Positions 52,435 through 61,156 of a stretch of DNA of 64,000 nucleotides are shown in pieces. The number at the start of each line of letters is the position of its first letter. The stretch's first letter is position 1. The DNA lies in contig DBIX01000033.1 in assembly GCA_002297005.1 (NCBI GenBank), positions 46,659 through 110,658 of the forward strand, read 5' to 3'. The translations under genes were made by a program, and so were the position numbers. The DNA is from Cyanobacteria bacterium UBA791 (GTDB lineage: Bacteria > Cyanobacteriota > Vampirovibrionia > Gastranaerophilales > Gastranaerophilaceae). The notes beneath the pieces are model-generated. The model was not told the origin of the DNA. It did not search any database and worked only from the letters and a program-made list of their open reading frames with translations.

Positions 52435-53299
52435 TCCATTAGTTAGCGTAATAATTCCAGTATATAACCACGAAAGATACGTTCAAACAGCAATAAAATC
52501 AATAATTGACCAAACATATCAAAACATTCAATTATTGGTAATTGATGATGGTTCAAAGGATTCTTCGTACCAAAAAGTTATGGAAATAAAAGAAGAATGT
52601 GAAAAGAGATTTCCAAAAACATATTTTGAAACAAAGCCAAATGAGGGTTCAAGAGCAACTTACAACAAGCTTATTGAAAAAGCTGAGGGCAAATACATCT
52701 ATCTGATAGCATCAGACGACATTTCAAAACCTCAAGCTATAGAAAAAGAAGTTGAATTTTTGGAAAACAACCCTGATTATGTTTTAGCCGTTGGAAACAA
52801 CGAGGTTATCGATAGCGAAGGGAATTTACAAGATGTTCCAACCGCAAGAGAAAATCTTACAAAAGCAAGAAAAATCAATTTTGAAAGCGAAGATTTTGGG
52901 AATTATTCAACACTATTTTTAATAGGAAATCATATTCCAAATGGTTATTTAGTAAGAAAAGAAATTTTTGACAAATGTGGCAAATTCACAAACGATGCAC
53001 CTTTAGAAGACTGGTGGGAAATGCTACAACTTTCAAAATATGGAAAATTTAAATATATCGATGAAATTTTATTTTCATATAGAATCCATGGCGAAAACAC
53101 AATGTTGCAAAGCAAACACATGCGTCAAATGGCAAGACAAACTTTTGCACACGAACTTAAGATATTAAAAAATGCAGATTTTTCTAAAATGTTACCTGTA
53201 GTAAGAAAAACATATTTACAGTATAAATTTTTCGGTAAACTTGCAAAATTTGCTAAAAAATTAGAGTTAAAATCAAAACTTAAAAACAGTTCAAAATAG
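52424..53299 (+). CDS. Family 2 glycosyltransferase
   Basis: A 291-aa GT-A protein: VSVIIPVYNHERYVQTAIKSIIDQTY, IDDGSKDSSYQ and IASDDISKPQAI, and a late APLEDWWEMLQLS acceptor region. It starts inside the preceding GT2 gene with GAGGAA upstream. Its end overlaps the convergent GT4 gene by 20 nt. Confidence 0.88.
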   Translation: MNNNPLVSVIIPVYNHERYVQTAIKSIIDQTYQNIQLLVIDDGSKDSSYQKVMEIKEECEKRFPKTYFETKPNEGSRATYNKLIEKAEGKYIYLIASDDISKPQAIEKEVEFLENNPDYVLAVGNNEVIDSEGNLQDVPTARENLTKARKINFESEDFGNYSTLFLIGNHIPNGYLVRKEIFDKCGKFTNDAPLEDWWEMLQLSKYGKFKYIDEILFSYRIHGENTMLQSKHMRQMARQTFAHELKILKNADFSKMLPVVRKTYLQYKFFGKLAKFAKKLELKSKLKNSSK

Positions 53300-54365
53300 A
53301 GTCAGCAAATCTTTTCCAAGTGTATTTTTTTGAAGTATCAAAAGCATTTTCACTCATTTCATTATAAGAAGATGTTTGATACATTTTATACATTTTTTTA
53401 AGTGCAGAAACAAAAGAAACAAAGGATTTTCTGTTAAAGATTAATCCATTTTTACCGTTTTCGATGATTTCTGAAGCACCAGCTGTGTTTGAAACAATAC
53501 AAGGTTTTCCGCAAGACATTTCTTCTAAAACAACAAGCCCAAAAGCTTCGTTTTTACTAGGTAAAGCCAAACAGTCTACAGATTTATAAAAATCAACAAT
53601 ATCTTCAATTTGAGGAATAAATTCTACTTTTTTACTCAAATTCAAATTTTTAGAAATCTTCTTTAAAGTTTTATTATTTGATAAAATTTTAGCTTTAAAA
53701 TCTTTAAAACCTAGTAAATTCAATACAAATAATCCTAAAAGGAATAATGCTCCACCTTTATTAAATGAATTATTTGCAACACATCCAAAAGTTATAAAGT
53801 CATTTTTAGATATAGCTGGCATTTCATCATAAATTTGGTTACAAGCCAAATGACACACGTAAACATTATCAGGATTTAGCTTATATGTTTTTACATAATC
53901 GTTTTTAACCTTTTCTGATACTGCAATATATTTATTTTCAGGATTTAGATTTTTAAATAATTCATCCTGTCTTTTAATTTTTTTATGTCGCAAAATTCTT
54001 TTAAACAAACTGATTGGAAAATGCTCAATACTAAATCTGTGTCTAAAAGATTGAGATTGAAGAATTGGATTATGATTCATATATTCTAAAGAAACTGTTA
54101 GAACAATATCAAAACCACCTTTTTCAACTTCATTTTCAAGATTTTGGATATAATTTTCTAAAGTTTGAGGATGTTCAACAGGAACAATTTTTGCACCATC
54201 AATTGTTGGAAGAGGAGTATCTAAGCAAAAAACAGTAAGGTCAATTTCAGGGTCTTTTGCAAGTTCTAAAATAAGATTTTTATTCACAACACTTGCACCG
54301 CCACTTTTTGCACCACCTGCAAATATCCAATTTATGTCATAAGTTAATATTGCAACTTTTTTCAT
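53280..54365 (-). CDS. Family 4 glycosyltransferase (GT-B)
   Basis: A 361-aa retaining GT-B enzyme: KVAILTYDINWIFAGGAKSGGASVV at the front. The donor half has DCLALPSKNEAFGLVVLEEMSCGKPCIVSNTAGASEII, a clear E-x7-E motif, near 260-300. It follows the neighbouring minus-strand gene by 4 nt and is co-transcribed with it from 55260. Confidence 0.9.
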   Translation of the reverse strand: MKKVAILTYDINWIFAGGAKSGGASVVNKNLILELAKDPEIDLTVFCLDTPLPTIDGAKIVPVEHPQTLENYIQNLENEVEKGGFDIVLTVSLEYMNHNPILQSQSFRHRFSIEHFPISLFKRILRHKKIKRQDELFKNLNPENKYIAVSEKVKNDYVKTYKLNPDNVYVCHLACNQIYDEMPAISKNDFITFGCVANNSFNKGGALFLLGLFVLNLLGFKDFKAKILSNNKTLKKISKNLNLSKKVEFIPQIEDIVDFYKSVDCLALPSKNEAFGLVVLEEMSCGKPCIVSNTAGASEIIENGKNGLIFNRKSFVSFVSALKKMYKMYQTSSYNEMSENAFDTSKKYTWKRFADSILNCF

Positions 54366-54369
54366 AATA

Positions 54370-55260
54370 TTATTTTAAATACCCATCTAAAAGTTCATAA
54401 ATCATCTGATTTTTGCCTTTGCAATCTACCCATTCAGACGCACACATTGTGTGAAGCCAAGATTTGTCTAGATAATATTGAACAAGTGATTCTTGAATAA
54501 CATTTCCCTCTTGTTCATCTTCATTTGCTGGACGATTTTCTCTTATGTTCCATAAAATATCATCTGGCTTTGTAAAACTGTTTCTATCATATTTTGAATA
54601 CAATGGATACCAATTTCCACTACCAGTATCTGCACCCTTAACTTTTAAGAAATTAAATTTTCTATATCTTCTAAAATTTAATTTCTTATTTTTTAGATAA
54701 TCATATTTATAAAAAGCAAACCCTGGCCATAAATACCAAATACCACCACGTTCCATAACAGCACCAAACAATTCAGTATTTGATAAATAATCTTCAAGGT
54801 TAATTTCTTTTATCGGTAAAATATCATGATCTAAAAAAGCAAAATTTTTAGCTCTTTTTTGCACAACATTTTTATAAATACGATTTAAGGCTCTACCATG
54901 AGAATCGCTAAATCCACTAGCTTTTTCAGTACTTGTCACATTTATATAAGTGACATTATTTTCTTCGCAAACCTTTTTTATACCCTTTGCTTTTTCTTCG
55001 TTATTCGAATTATCACAAACAATATGAGTATATGAGCCTTTTATAAATTTTTTAAATAATTTTATTTGATAATCAATAATTGTTGGATTATTAAAAGCAA
55101 CTGTAATTAAATCGATAAAAGTTTTATCTTCAAAATTATCAGCATAAAAAGGTTCTATATCTATTTTTAGAGAAGATAATCTTCTTGCTTCTGCTCTTTT
55201 TGCACGTCTAATACGTGTTTCTTCTCTTTTTTGTTTGTAACTTTCAATAAACTTATTCAT
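54370..55260 (-). CDS. Putative GT-A-like glycosyltransferase, 296 aa
   Basis: A basic, arginine-rich N-terminus (about residues 10-30) precedes a GT-A-like fold: TFIDLITVAFNNPTIIDYQIKLFKKFI, HIVCDNSNN, then FAFLDHDILPI as the metal-binding DxD-like motif and WYLWPGFAFYKYDYL. I know no named family. TAATAT ends exactly 6 nt before the ATG, without a ribosome site. It leads the two-gene minus-strand unit inside an otherwise plus-strand cluster. Confidence 0.65.
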   Translation of the reverse strand: MNKFIESYKQKREETRIRRAKRAEARRLSSLKIDIEPFYADNFEDKTFIDLITVAFNNPTIIDYQIKLFKKFIKGSYTHIVCDNSNNEEKAKGIKKVCEENNVTYINVTSTEKASGFSDSHGRALNRIYKNVVQKRAKNFAFLDHDILPIKEINLEDYLSNTELFGAVMERGGIWYLWPGFAFYKYDYLKNKKLNFRRYRKFNFLKVKGADTGSGNWYPLYSKYDRNSFTKPDDILWNIRENRPANEDEQEGNVIQESLVQYYLDKSWLHTMCASEWVDCKGKNQMIYELLDGYLK

Positions 55261-55288
55261 AACTCAATATTACAATAAAATTATAACC

Positions 55289-55317
55289 TTGCACATATTA
55301 TTTTTATTTGTTATCCT
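55289..55317 (+). promoter_or_regulatory. Promoter of the second plus-strand glycan run; leaderless geometry
   Basis: TTGCAC (55289-55294), 17 bp and TATCCT (55312-55317), then six bases and ATG at 55324. It lies back to back with the minus-strand promoter (TAATAT complement at 55267-55272), so the 60-bp gap holds two divergent leaderless starts. Confidence 0.6.
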
Positions 55318-55323
55318 TTTTGT

Positions 55324-56271
55324 ATGGAAGAAAAAACATTTTTAGTAGTGAATTTGTCTTATTTTGGTGATATTTTACTCACAAATTCACTTTGCCAAAA
55401 TTTAAAATTATCATTTCCAAACTCAAAAATCATTTTTTGTGTTCCAAAAGCTTTTGAAGAAGTTGCAAGATACCAAAAAGATGTTGATGAGGTAATGATT
55501 TTTGATAAAAGAGGCAAACAAAAAGGTCTTTTTGGCTTAATAAAATTTGTAAGAAACAATCCTTACAAAAATAAAATTGATGCAGCCTTTGTAATTTACG
55601 GTAACAAAAAAGGACTCCTTTTATCAAAACTTTTAGGTGCAAAACAAGTTGTAACAGGAGCTTTGAAAAAATCTTGGTTAGTAAATACACCTCAACCAAA
55701 ATGTTATTATGTAGCTCATAAACAAGTCGCTAATGAGTATTTGGCAGAGGTTGTAACAGGTAAAGAAAGTAAAAATTTACCAATAAGATTTGAAATGAAA
55801 GCAGATACAGAACTTGATTTTCAAATAGATAAAGAGAATTCAGTTGCACTATGTGTAGAATCAAAAAATTTAGAAAAAGATTTGCCTATAGATATTGCTT
55901 GTGAACTTATTCAAAAATTGAACGAAGACAAAAAGAATATATATCTTGTTGGTGCTGGAGTTTCTGCAAGCGAATATGCCAACGATTTAAGATTAAATGA
56001 CTGTAATTTTATTGATTTAACAAATAAAACCAATTTCAATCAATTAGCAAAAGTTTTAACAAGTGTAAAAGGCTTAATAAGTGTTGATACAGGTACAATG
56101 CACATGGCAACAGCCGTTGATTGTCCTGTTTTGGGAGTTTTTATGCGACCTAATACTTCAAATATGTGGGCACCTATAAAAAGTCTTTACAAATCAGATA
56201 TAATAGAAGAAAATATAACAGCCGAAAACATATTAAATAAATTTTATAAATTGGTAAACATAAATGAATAA
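55324..56271 (+). CDS. Family 9 glycosyltransferase (heptosyltransferase-like)
   Basis: A 315-aa GT-B protein: FLVVNLSYFGDILLTNSLCQNLKLSFPNSKIIF at the front and LISVDTGTMHMATAVDCPVLGVFMRP (donor site) near 245-275. It resembles the GT9 at 49849 in plan but not closely in sequence. It opens a packed run of eight plus-strand genes; the next ATG lies 8 nt inside its end. Confidence 0.88.
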   Translation: MEEKTFLVVNLSYFGDILLTNSLCQNLKLSFPNSKIIFCVPKAFEEVARYQKDVDEVMIFDKRGKQKGLFGLIKFVRNNPYKNKIDAAFVIYGNKKGLLLSKLLGAKQVVTGALKKSWLVNTPQPKCYYVAHKQVANEYLAEVVTGKESKNLPIRFEMKADTELDFQIDKENSVALCVESKNLEKDLPIDIACELIQKLNEDKKNIYLVGAGVSASEYANDLRLNDCNFIDLTNKTNFNQLAKVLTSVKGLISVDTGTMHMATAVDCPVLGVFMRPNTSNMWAPIKSLYKSDIIEENITAENILNKFYKLVNINE

Positions 56272-57199
56272 AACAGAAATTAAATATATTGTAGTAGCTT
56301 GTTGTACTTGTCTTAGACCACAAACCTTAAGACAATCTTTAATGACTTTCAAAAAATTGAAAAAGCCTGAAAATATCAAGGTTGACTTAATAGTTGTAGA
56401 TAATGACAAAAACGCTTCCGCTTACGATGTTGCATCAGAATTTAGTGCTATATATTTTGTAGAAGAGGAAAGAGGCATTGCAAAAGCAAGAAATAGAGTT
56501 TTGAAAGAAGCTATAAATCTTGGAGCAAGCCATATTGCGATGTTTGATGATGATGGACTTTTAGACGAAAACTGGTTAATTAACCATATTGATTTTTATA
56601 AAAACAATGACGTAAATATTGTGTCTGGTCCTCAATATTGCCATTTTGATAAAGAATATCCAAAACATGTTGTAAAAAATAATATTTTTAAATCAAATAC
56701 AACAAAAAAAACAGGTCAAAAATTAAAGAGTTGTGCTACAAACAACGTTTTTATGCAACTTGATGTAGTTTCTGAAAAAAATATTTATTTTGATGAAGAA
56801 AAATATATTTTTATGGGTGGAGAAGACGGCGATTTCTTTAATAGAGCAAGAAAAGCCGGTTATACGATAAGATTTAATAAAGAAGCTATTGTAAAAGAAT
56901 TAATCGAAGAAAATAGAGCAAACATTAGATGGATACTTGATAGATACTACTATAACGGATATTCAGGTGGATATTTAAAATACGGAAATACTAAAAAAAT
57001 CAACTTTAAAAAATTTGTATACCTATTTAAAACTGCACTAATTTATGGATTTGATACAGTTTTAGTTGTTCCATCAAGATTTTTAGGTACAACTGCATAT
57101 TACAATATGCTTGGAATGACTCTAAAAACAAAAGGTAAACTTGAGGGAGCTTTCTTTGCAAGACCTATGAATTATTACGAGAAAGTTAGTGGCAAGTAA
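56264..57199 (+). CDS. Family 2 glycosyltransferase
   Basis: A 311-aa GT-A protein: YIVVACCTCLRPQTLRQSLMTF, IVVDNDKNAS, RGIAKARNRVLKEA and MFDDDGLLDENWL (DDD metal site), then FMGGEDGDFFNRARKAGY. The order matches rhamnosyl/galactosyl GT2 families. It overlaps both neighbours (8 nt and 1 nt). Confidence 0.88.
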   Translation: MNKTEIKYIVVACCTCLRPQTLRQSLMTFKKLKKPENIKVDLIVVDNDKNASAYDVASEFSAIYFVEEERGIAKARNRVLKEAINLGASHIAMFDDDGLLDENWLINHIDFYKNNDVNIVSGPQYCHFDKEYPKHVVKNNIFKSNTTKKTGQKLKSCATNNVFMQLDVVSEKNIYFDEEKYIFMGGEDGDFFNRARKAGYTIRFNKEAIVKELIEENRANIRWILDRYYYNGYSGGYLKYGNTKKINFKKFVYLFKTALIYGFDTVLVVPSRFLGTTAYYNMLGMTLKTKGKLEGAFFARPMNYYEKVSGK

Positions 57200-58431
57200 T
57201 GAAAAAGAAAATTCTTGTAGTAATTTTAAATGACGTAATAGACACAGTAGGTGGAGCTATAACTTCTTTCAACAATTTTACAAATATGTTGATTGAAAAC
57301 GGCTATGACGTTTGTGCAGGATTTTCTAAAAAGAAATCAGATTATATAAAAGGCGAAAGAGAAAATGGACTTAGACTTTACAATTTAAAAAATATTAATT
57401 TTGAAAAAGTTGTAAAGTATGAAAATCCTGACTTAATGATATTTTACTATCCAAGAGATGTTTTAAAAACTCTAAAAAAAGAAACCTTTAAAAGTATTCC
57501 AAAAATCTTGATGAATCATACACGACCTGATTTTTACGTGGAATATGAACTTATAAAAGATAAATTAAAAGATTTTAATTGCGTTCAAGTTTTGTTTAAT
57601 TCTTTTGAGCCAATGGTAAAAAAATATTTTAAAGGTGATATTGTAACTATCCCTAATGAAGTGAATATCGTTGAGATTCAAAGAGAAAAAGACAAAGAAT
57701 TTAAAAACATAATTTATTTATCAAGAGTTGATATTTGGAAGGGTCACGAATTTTTAATTAATTCTTTTTCAAAAATTGCAAAAAAATATCCTGAATGGAA
57801 GTTAAATATTTTCGGACAATTTGACCCAAAGAGATATAAAAAAAGATTAGAAAAACAAATAAAAAAACTAGGTTTAGAAAATCAAGTAATCTTAAATGGT
57901 GCAACAAAAGAACCTTTCAAGGAATTTGCAAAGGCTGATTTTTGCGTATTTCCTAGCTATTTTGAGGGCTTTGGTCTTGGGCTTGCAGAAGCACTTTCAA
58001 CAGGTTTACCAGCAATAGGCTTAAAAGGTGCCAGCGGAGTTAACGAACTTATTAAAGACAATGAAAACGGATTTTTAACAGAGGAAAACGAGAATGATTT
58101 TGCTCAAAGAATAGAATTTTTGATTAATAATCCTGAAAAACGTTATGAAATGGGATTAAATGCAAAACAATCTGTAAAAAAATATTCAAAAGGAATTATT
58201 GCTCACAAATGGCTAACCCTAATTGAAAACATCTTAAATAATCAAAATGTTTGTAGTACTATGGAAGAAAATTTCTTGAAGTATGAAATTTTTCCAATGA
58301 GCAAAATTTATGACATAATGTACAAAAAACGTTGTATGTCATTCATTCAAAGAGTTTTTTCAATATCAAATTTAGGTAGAGAAAAAATGGTTTGCGTGTT
58401 GGGTTTAAAGTTTAAAATTAAAAGGATATAA
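57199..58431 (+). CDS. Family 4 glycosyltransferase (GT-B)
   Basis: A 410-aa retaining GT-B enzyme: ILVVILNDVIDTVGGAITSFNNFTNML, NIIYLSRVDIWKGHEFLINSF, and FCVFPSYFEGFGLGLAEALSTGLPAIGLKGASGVNELI with the E-x7-E motif. The C-terminal 60 residues are an added segment ending MVCVLGLKFKIKRI, a tail shared with three other proteins in the window. Confidence 0.9.
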   Translation: MKKKILVVILNDVIDTVGGAITSFNNFTNMLIENGYDVCAGFSKKKSDYIKGERENGLRLYNLKNINFEKVVKYENPDLMIFYYPRDVLKTLKKETFKSIPKILMNHTRPDFYVEYELIKDKLKDFNCVQVLFNSFEPMVKKYFKGDIVTIPNEVNIVEIQREKDKEFKNIIYLSRVDIWKGHEFLINSFSKIAKKYPEWKLNIFGQFDPKRYKKRLEKQIKKLGLENQVILNGATKEPFKEFAKADFCVFPSYFEGFGLGLAEALSTGLPAIGLKGASGVNELIKDNENGFLTEENENDFAQRIEFLINNPEKRYEMGLNAKQSVKKYSKGIIAHKWLTLIENILNNQNVCSTMEENFLKYEIFPMSKIYDIMYKKRCMSFIQRVFSISNLGREKMVCVLGLKFKIKRI

Positions 58432-58432
58432 A

Positions 58433-58831
58433 ATGAATTATAAATTAATAGACACAGACATAAAGGGCGATGATAGAGGAAGATTAATAGCTTTTGAAGA
58501 GGGTATAAATTGCCCTTTTAACGTTAAACGTGCTTTTTATATCTTTGATACAAAAGGTGGAACAGCTAGAGGATGTCACGCTAATAGAAATTCGGAATTT
58601 TTGCTAATTGCAATTAATGGAAGTTGTAAGGTAAAGATTGATGACGGCAAAACTCAAGAGATTGTTGAACTTTCAAACCCTCATACTGCCTTATATCTAG
58701 ACAAAATGCTTTGGAAAGAAATGTATGATTTTTCATACAACGGTATTTTACTTGTACTTGCAAGCACAAAATACGACGAACACGAATATATCAGAGATTA
58801 TGACGAATTTCTAAAAGAGGTTAACGCATAA
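58433..58831 (+). CDS. FdtA/WxcM-like dTDP-4-keto-6-deoxyhexose 3,4-ketoisomerase
   Basis: A 132-aa cupin: DDRGRLIAFEEGINCPFNVKRAFYIFDTKGGTARGCHANRNSEFLLIAINGSCKVKIDDG is the FdtA/QdtA pattern, with the catalytic histidine in RGCHA. It isomerises dTDP-4-keto-6-deoxyglucose to the 3-keto sugar, which the aminotransferase at 61149 can aminate. It abuts the GT4 gene and overlaps the formyltransferase start by 1 nt. The choice between the Fuc3N and Qui3N route is not resolved. Confidence 0.88.
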   Translation: MNYKLIDTDIKGDDRGRLIAFEEGINCPFNVKRAFYIFDTKGGTARGCHANRNSEFLLIAINGSCKVKIDDGKTQEIVELSNPHTALYLDKMLWKEMYDFSYNGILLVLASTKYDEHEYIRDYDEFLKEVNA

Positions 58832-59649
58832 TGGAGAATATTATTTGTATCGCTGGTAAAAATGATATTGCAGTTAATGCCGTAAAATACTTGTTAAATG
58901 ATTTACACGTTGACAAAAAAAATCTAAGAATTATTGCAAATTCAACAGATGACGGAATTGATTCTTGGCAACCATCTTTCAAAAAATTTGCAAAAGATAA
59001 CGATATTTTAGAAGTTACACAAAAGGATGTATATGATATTGAAAACCTTATTTTCATATCATTAGAGTTTAACAAAATAATAAGACCTGAAAAATACAAA
59101 ACAAAACAAATTTATAATATGCATTTTTCACTTTTACCAGCTTATAAAGGAATGTATACGGCTGTACTTCCGCTCATAAACGGTGAAACAAAAGGTGGCG
59201 TAACTTTCCACTACATTGATGCAGGTATTGATACAGGCGATATTATCAAACAAAAAACTTACGATATTGAATTGACTGATACGGCAAGAGATATTTATTT
59301 CAAAAATTTGAAATATTCTTTTGAATTGTTTAAAGAAGTTATTGAAGATGTTTTAAATAACAACATAAAAAGCCATCCACAAACAAATATTGGAGCTTCT
59401 TATTATTCAAAACAATCAATAGATTTCAGCAATATTCAAATAGATTATAACAAAACATCTTTTGAAATTTATAATCAATTAAGAGCATTTATTTTCCCTG
59501 AATATCAATTACCAAAAATAAATGATAAAGAAATTTATAAATGTATTCTTACTGAAGAAAAAATGCCAGCAAATCAATTAGTAGAAAAAGACGATTGCTT
59601 TGAAATTTCTGGTATCGATTACTACAAAGTAATTGCTTATAAAAAATAA
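58831..59649 (+). CDS. Sugar N-formyltransferase (methionyl-tRNA formyltransferase-like)
   Basis: A 272-aa formyltransferase. The catalytic region is IYNMHFSLLPAYKGMYTAVLPLINGE, with the NxH pair, and GVTFHYIDAGIDTGDII supplies the aspartate. A C-terminal domain follows from about residue 200. It is shorter than methionyl-tRNA formyltransferase (about 310 aa) and sits next to fdtA-like and aminotransferase genes. It is therefore likely to formylate a dTDP-3-amino or 4-amino sugar with N10-formyl-tetrahydrofolate, as in QdtF or ArnA-like enzymes. Confidence 0.85.
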   Translation: MENIICIAGKNDIAVNAVKYLLNDLHVDKKNLRIIANSTDDGIDSWQPSFKKFAKDNDILEVTQKDVYDIENLIFISLEFNKIIRPEKYKTKQIYNMHFSLLPAYKGMYTAVLPLINGETKGGVTFHYIDAGIDTGDIIKQKTYDIELTDTARDIYFKNLKYSFELFKEVIEDVLNNNIKSHPQTNIGASYYSKQSIDFSNIQIDYNKTSFEIYNQLRAFIFPEYQLPKINDKEIYKCILTEEKMPANQLVEKDDCFEISGIDYYKVIAYKK

Positions 59650-59667
59650 TTTTAGAAAGGTTCTTTA

Positions 59668-60240
59668 ATGTTTTTTTTACGACTAATAACAACAATAAAA
59701 GTTTTTATTTTTAAAAATTTTTGTTCAACAAATAAACCTACTTTGGGTAAAAAAGTTAAACTTAGACAGCCAACCTTGTTTTTAGGAAAAGGAAAAATAA
59801 CATTAAAAGACAAATCTAGAATTGGATATTTTCCATCTGCTTATTTTTTTAGCACTTATGGTCACCTTGAAGCTCGTGATAAAAATTCTTCAATAACTAT
59901 TGGCGAAAACACAATGTTCAATAATAATCCAAATATCGTTGCAGAGAGAGAAAGCATTGAAATTGGTCAAAATTGTTATATTGGACAAAATTTTAAATGT
60001 TATTCTAGCGACTTTCACGGAATAAAAAAAGAAGATAGAAATAATCCAGAAAAAATTAAAACAGCACCTGTTAAAATTGGAAACGACGTATTTATCGGAA
60101 ATGACGTAACTATTCTAAAGGGCGTAGAAATTGGCGATAATTGCGTTATTGGAGCAGGAAGTGTTGTCGTAAAAAGTATTTCTGCAAACACTATTGCTTG
60201 TGGTAATCCAGCAAAAGAAATTAGAAAAATCGAGGAATAA
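59668..60240 (+). CDS. Hexapeptide-repeat sugar acyltransferase
   Basis: A 190-aa left-handed beta-helix protein: ITIGENTMFNNNPNIVAERESIEIGQNCYIGQNFKCYSSDFHG, then IGNDVFIGNDVTILKGVEIGDNCVIGAGSVVVKSI and ACGNPAKEI. A hydrophobic N-terminal 20 residues precedes it. It probably acetylates a sugar hydroxyl or amine, possibly the same amino sugar as the formyltransferase. AGAAAGG lies before the ATG. Confidence 0.85.
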   Translation: MFFLRLITTIKVFIFKNFCSTNKPTLGKKVKLRQPTLFLGKGKITLKDKSRIGYFPSAYFFSTYGHLEARDKNSSITIGENTMFNNNPNIVAERESIEIGQNCYIGQNFKCYSSDFHGIKKEDRNNPEKIKTAPVKIGNDVFIGNDVTILKGVEIGDNCVIGAGSVVVKSISANTIACGNPAKEIRKIEE

Positions 60241-60241
60241 T

Positions 60242-61156
60242 TTGAGTAGCAAGGAAATAATTAACAACATAAAAGATAATATTCTATTACCTTTAAAACA
60301 AACTTTTATTTCTAATAAAAACTTTGAAAAAAGCGTAATTGTTAGAGTCGATGGTGGAATTGCATCTCAAATTGTGTTTTATCTTTTAGGTAAATATTTT
60401 TCTGATAAAAACATTAACGTAAAATATGACCTAGAATGGTTCACCTCTTGCGGAATGGATTTACAAAACAAATTTGTACGTAACTTTGATTTTGAAAAAG
60501 CTTTTCCAAATTTAGAAGTAAAAAAAGCTACAGAAGAAGAGATAAAATTTTATAAAAAGAATTTTAAATTAAAAGGTAATAATTATAAAAACAAAAAAGC
60601 ACCGCTATATTTAGGTTCTTACTACGATTTTGGGAACTTATTAAAACATTATCAAAACTTTTTGATAGAAAATTTTAACCCAAAATTAGACGAAGAAAAT
60701 AAAATTTGGCTAGAAAAAATAAAAAATTCTAACGCTTGTGGCATACACGTTAGAAGAGGTGATTTGAGCCAAGGTAATGTTGCTTACGGCTCACCAGCTA
60801 CACCTGAATACTTTGTAAAATCTATAAATTATGTAAAAAGTAAATTCCCAAATTCAAAATTTTTCTTTTTCTCTGACGAAGTCGATTGGATAAAATCAGA
60901 AATTTTACCAAAATTAGAAAATACAGAATTTGAAATAGTTGACTGTAATGGCTCTGATAGAGGATATTTGGATTTATTTTTGCTATCAAACTGTAAAAAT
61001 TTTATTACATCAATTGGCTCATTTGGTAAATTTGCAAGTATTTTGAGTAATAATAAAAAAGAAGAGTCAATAACAATTTTAAGCAAAGGAGATAAGAGTC
61101 TTTTTTCTTCTAACTTAATTAAAAATATCGTAATTGGAGAAGATATTAATGATTAA
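60242..61156 (+). CDS. Alpha-1,2-fucosyltransferase-like (GT11)
   Basis: A 304-aa GT-B enzyme. IVRVDGGIASQIVFYLLGKYF at the front and CGIHVRRGDLSQGN near 175 (HxRRGD) identify GT11; KFFFFSDEVDWIK and FLLSNCKNFITSIGSFGKFASIL follow as in this family. I use a TTG at 60242 because GAGG lies 8 nt upstream and the gene then begins just after the previous stop; an earlier in-frame ATG at 60194 lies inside the acyltransferase gene. It may transfer fucose or a related 6-deoxyhexose. Confidence 0.88.
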   Translation: MSSKEIINNIKDNILLPLKQTFISNKNFEKSVIVRVDGGIASQIVFYLLGKYFSDKNINVKYDLEWFTSCGMDLQNKFVRNFDFEKAFPNLEVKKATEEEIKFYKKNFKLKGNNYKNKKAPLYLGSYYDFGNLLKHYQNFLIENFNPKLDEENKIWLEKIKNSNACGIHVRRGDLSQGNVAYGSPATPEYFVKSINYVKSKFPNSKFFFFSDEVDWIKSEILPKLENTEFEIVDCNGSDRGYLDLFLLSNCKNFITSIGSFGKFASILSNNKKEESITILSKGDKSLFSSNLIKNIVIGEDIND

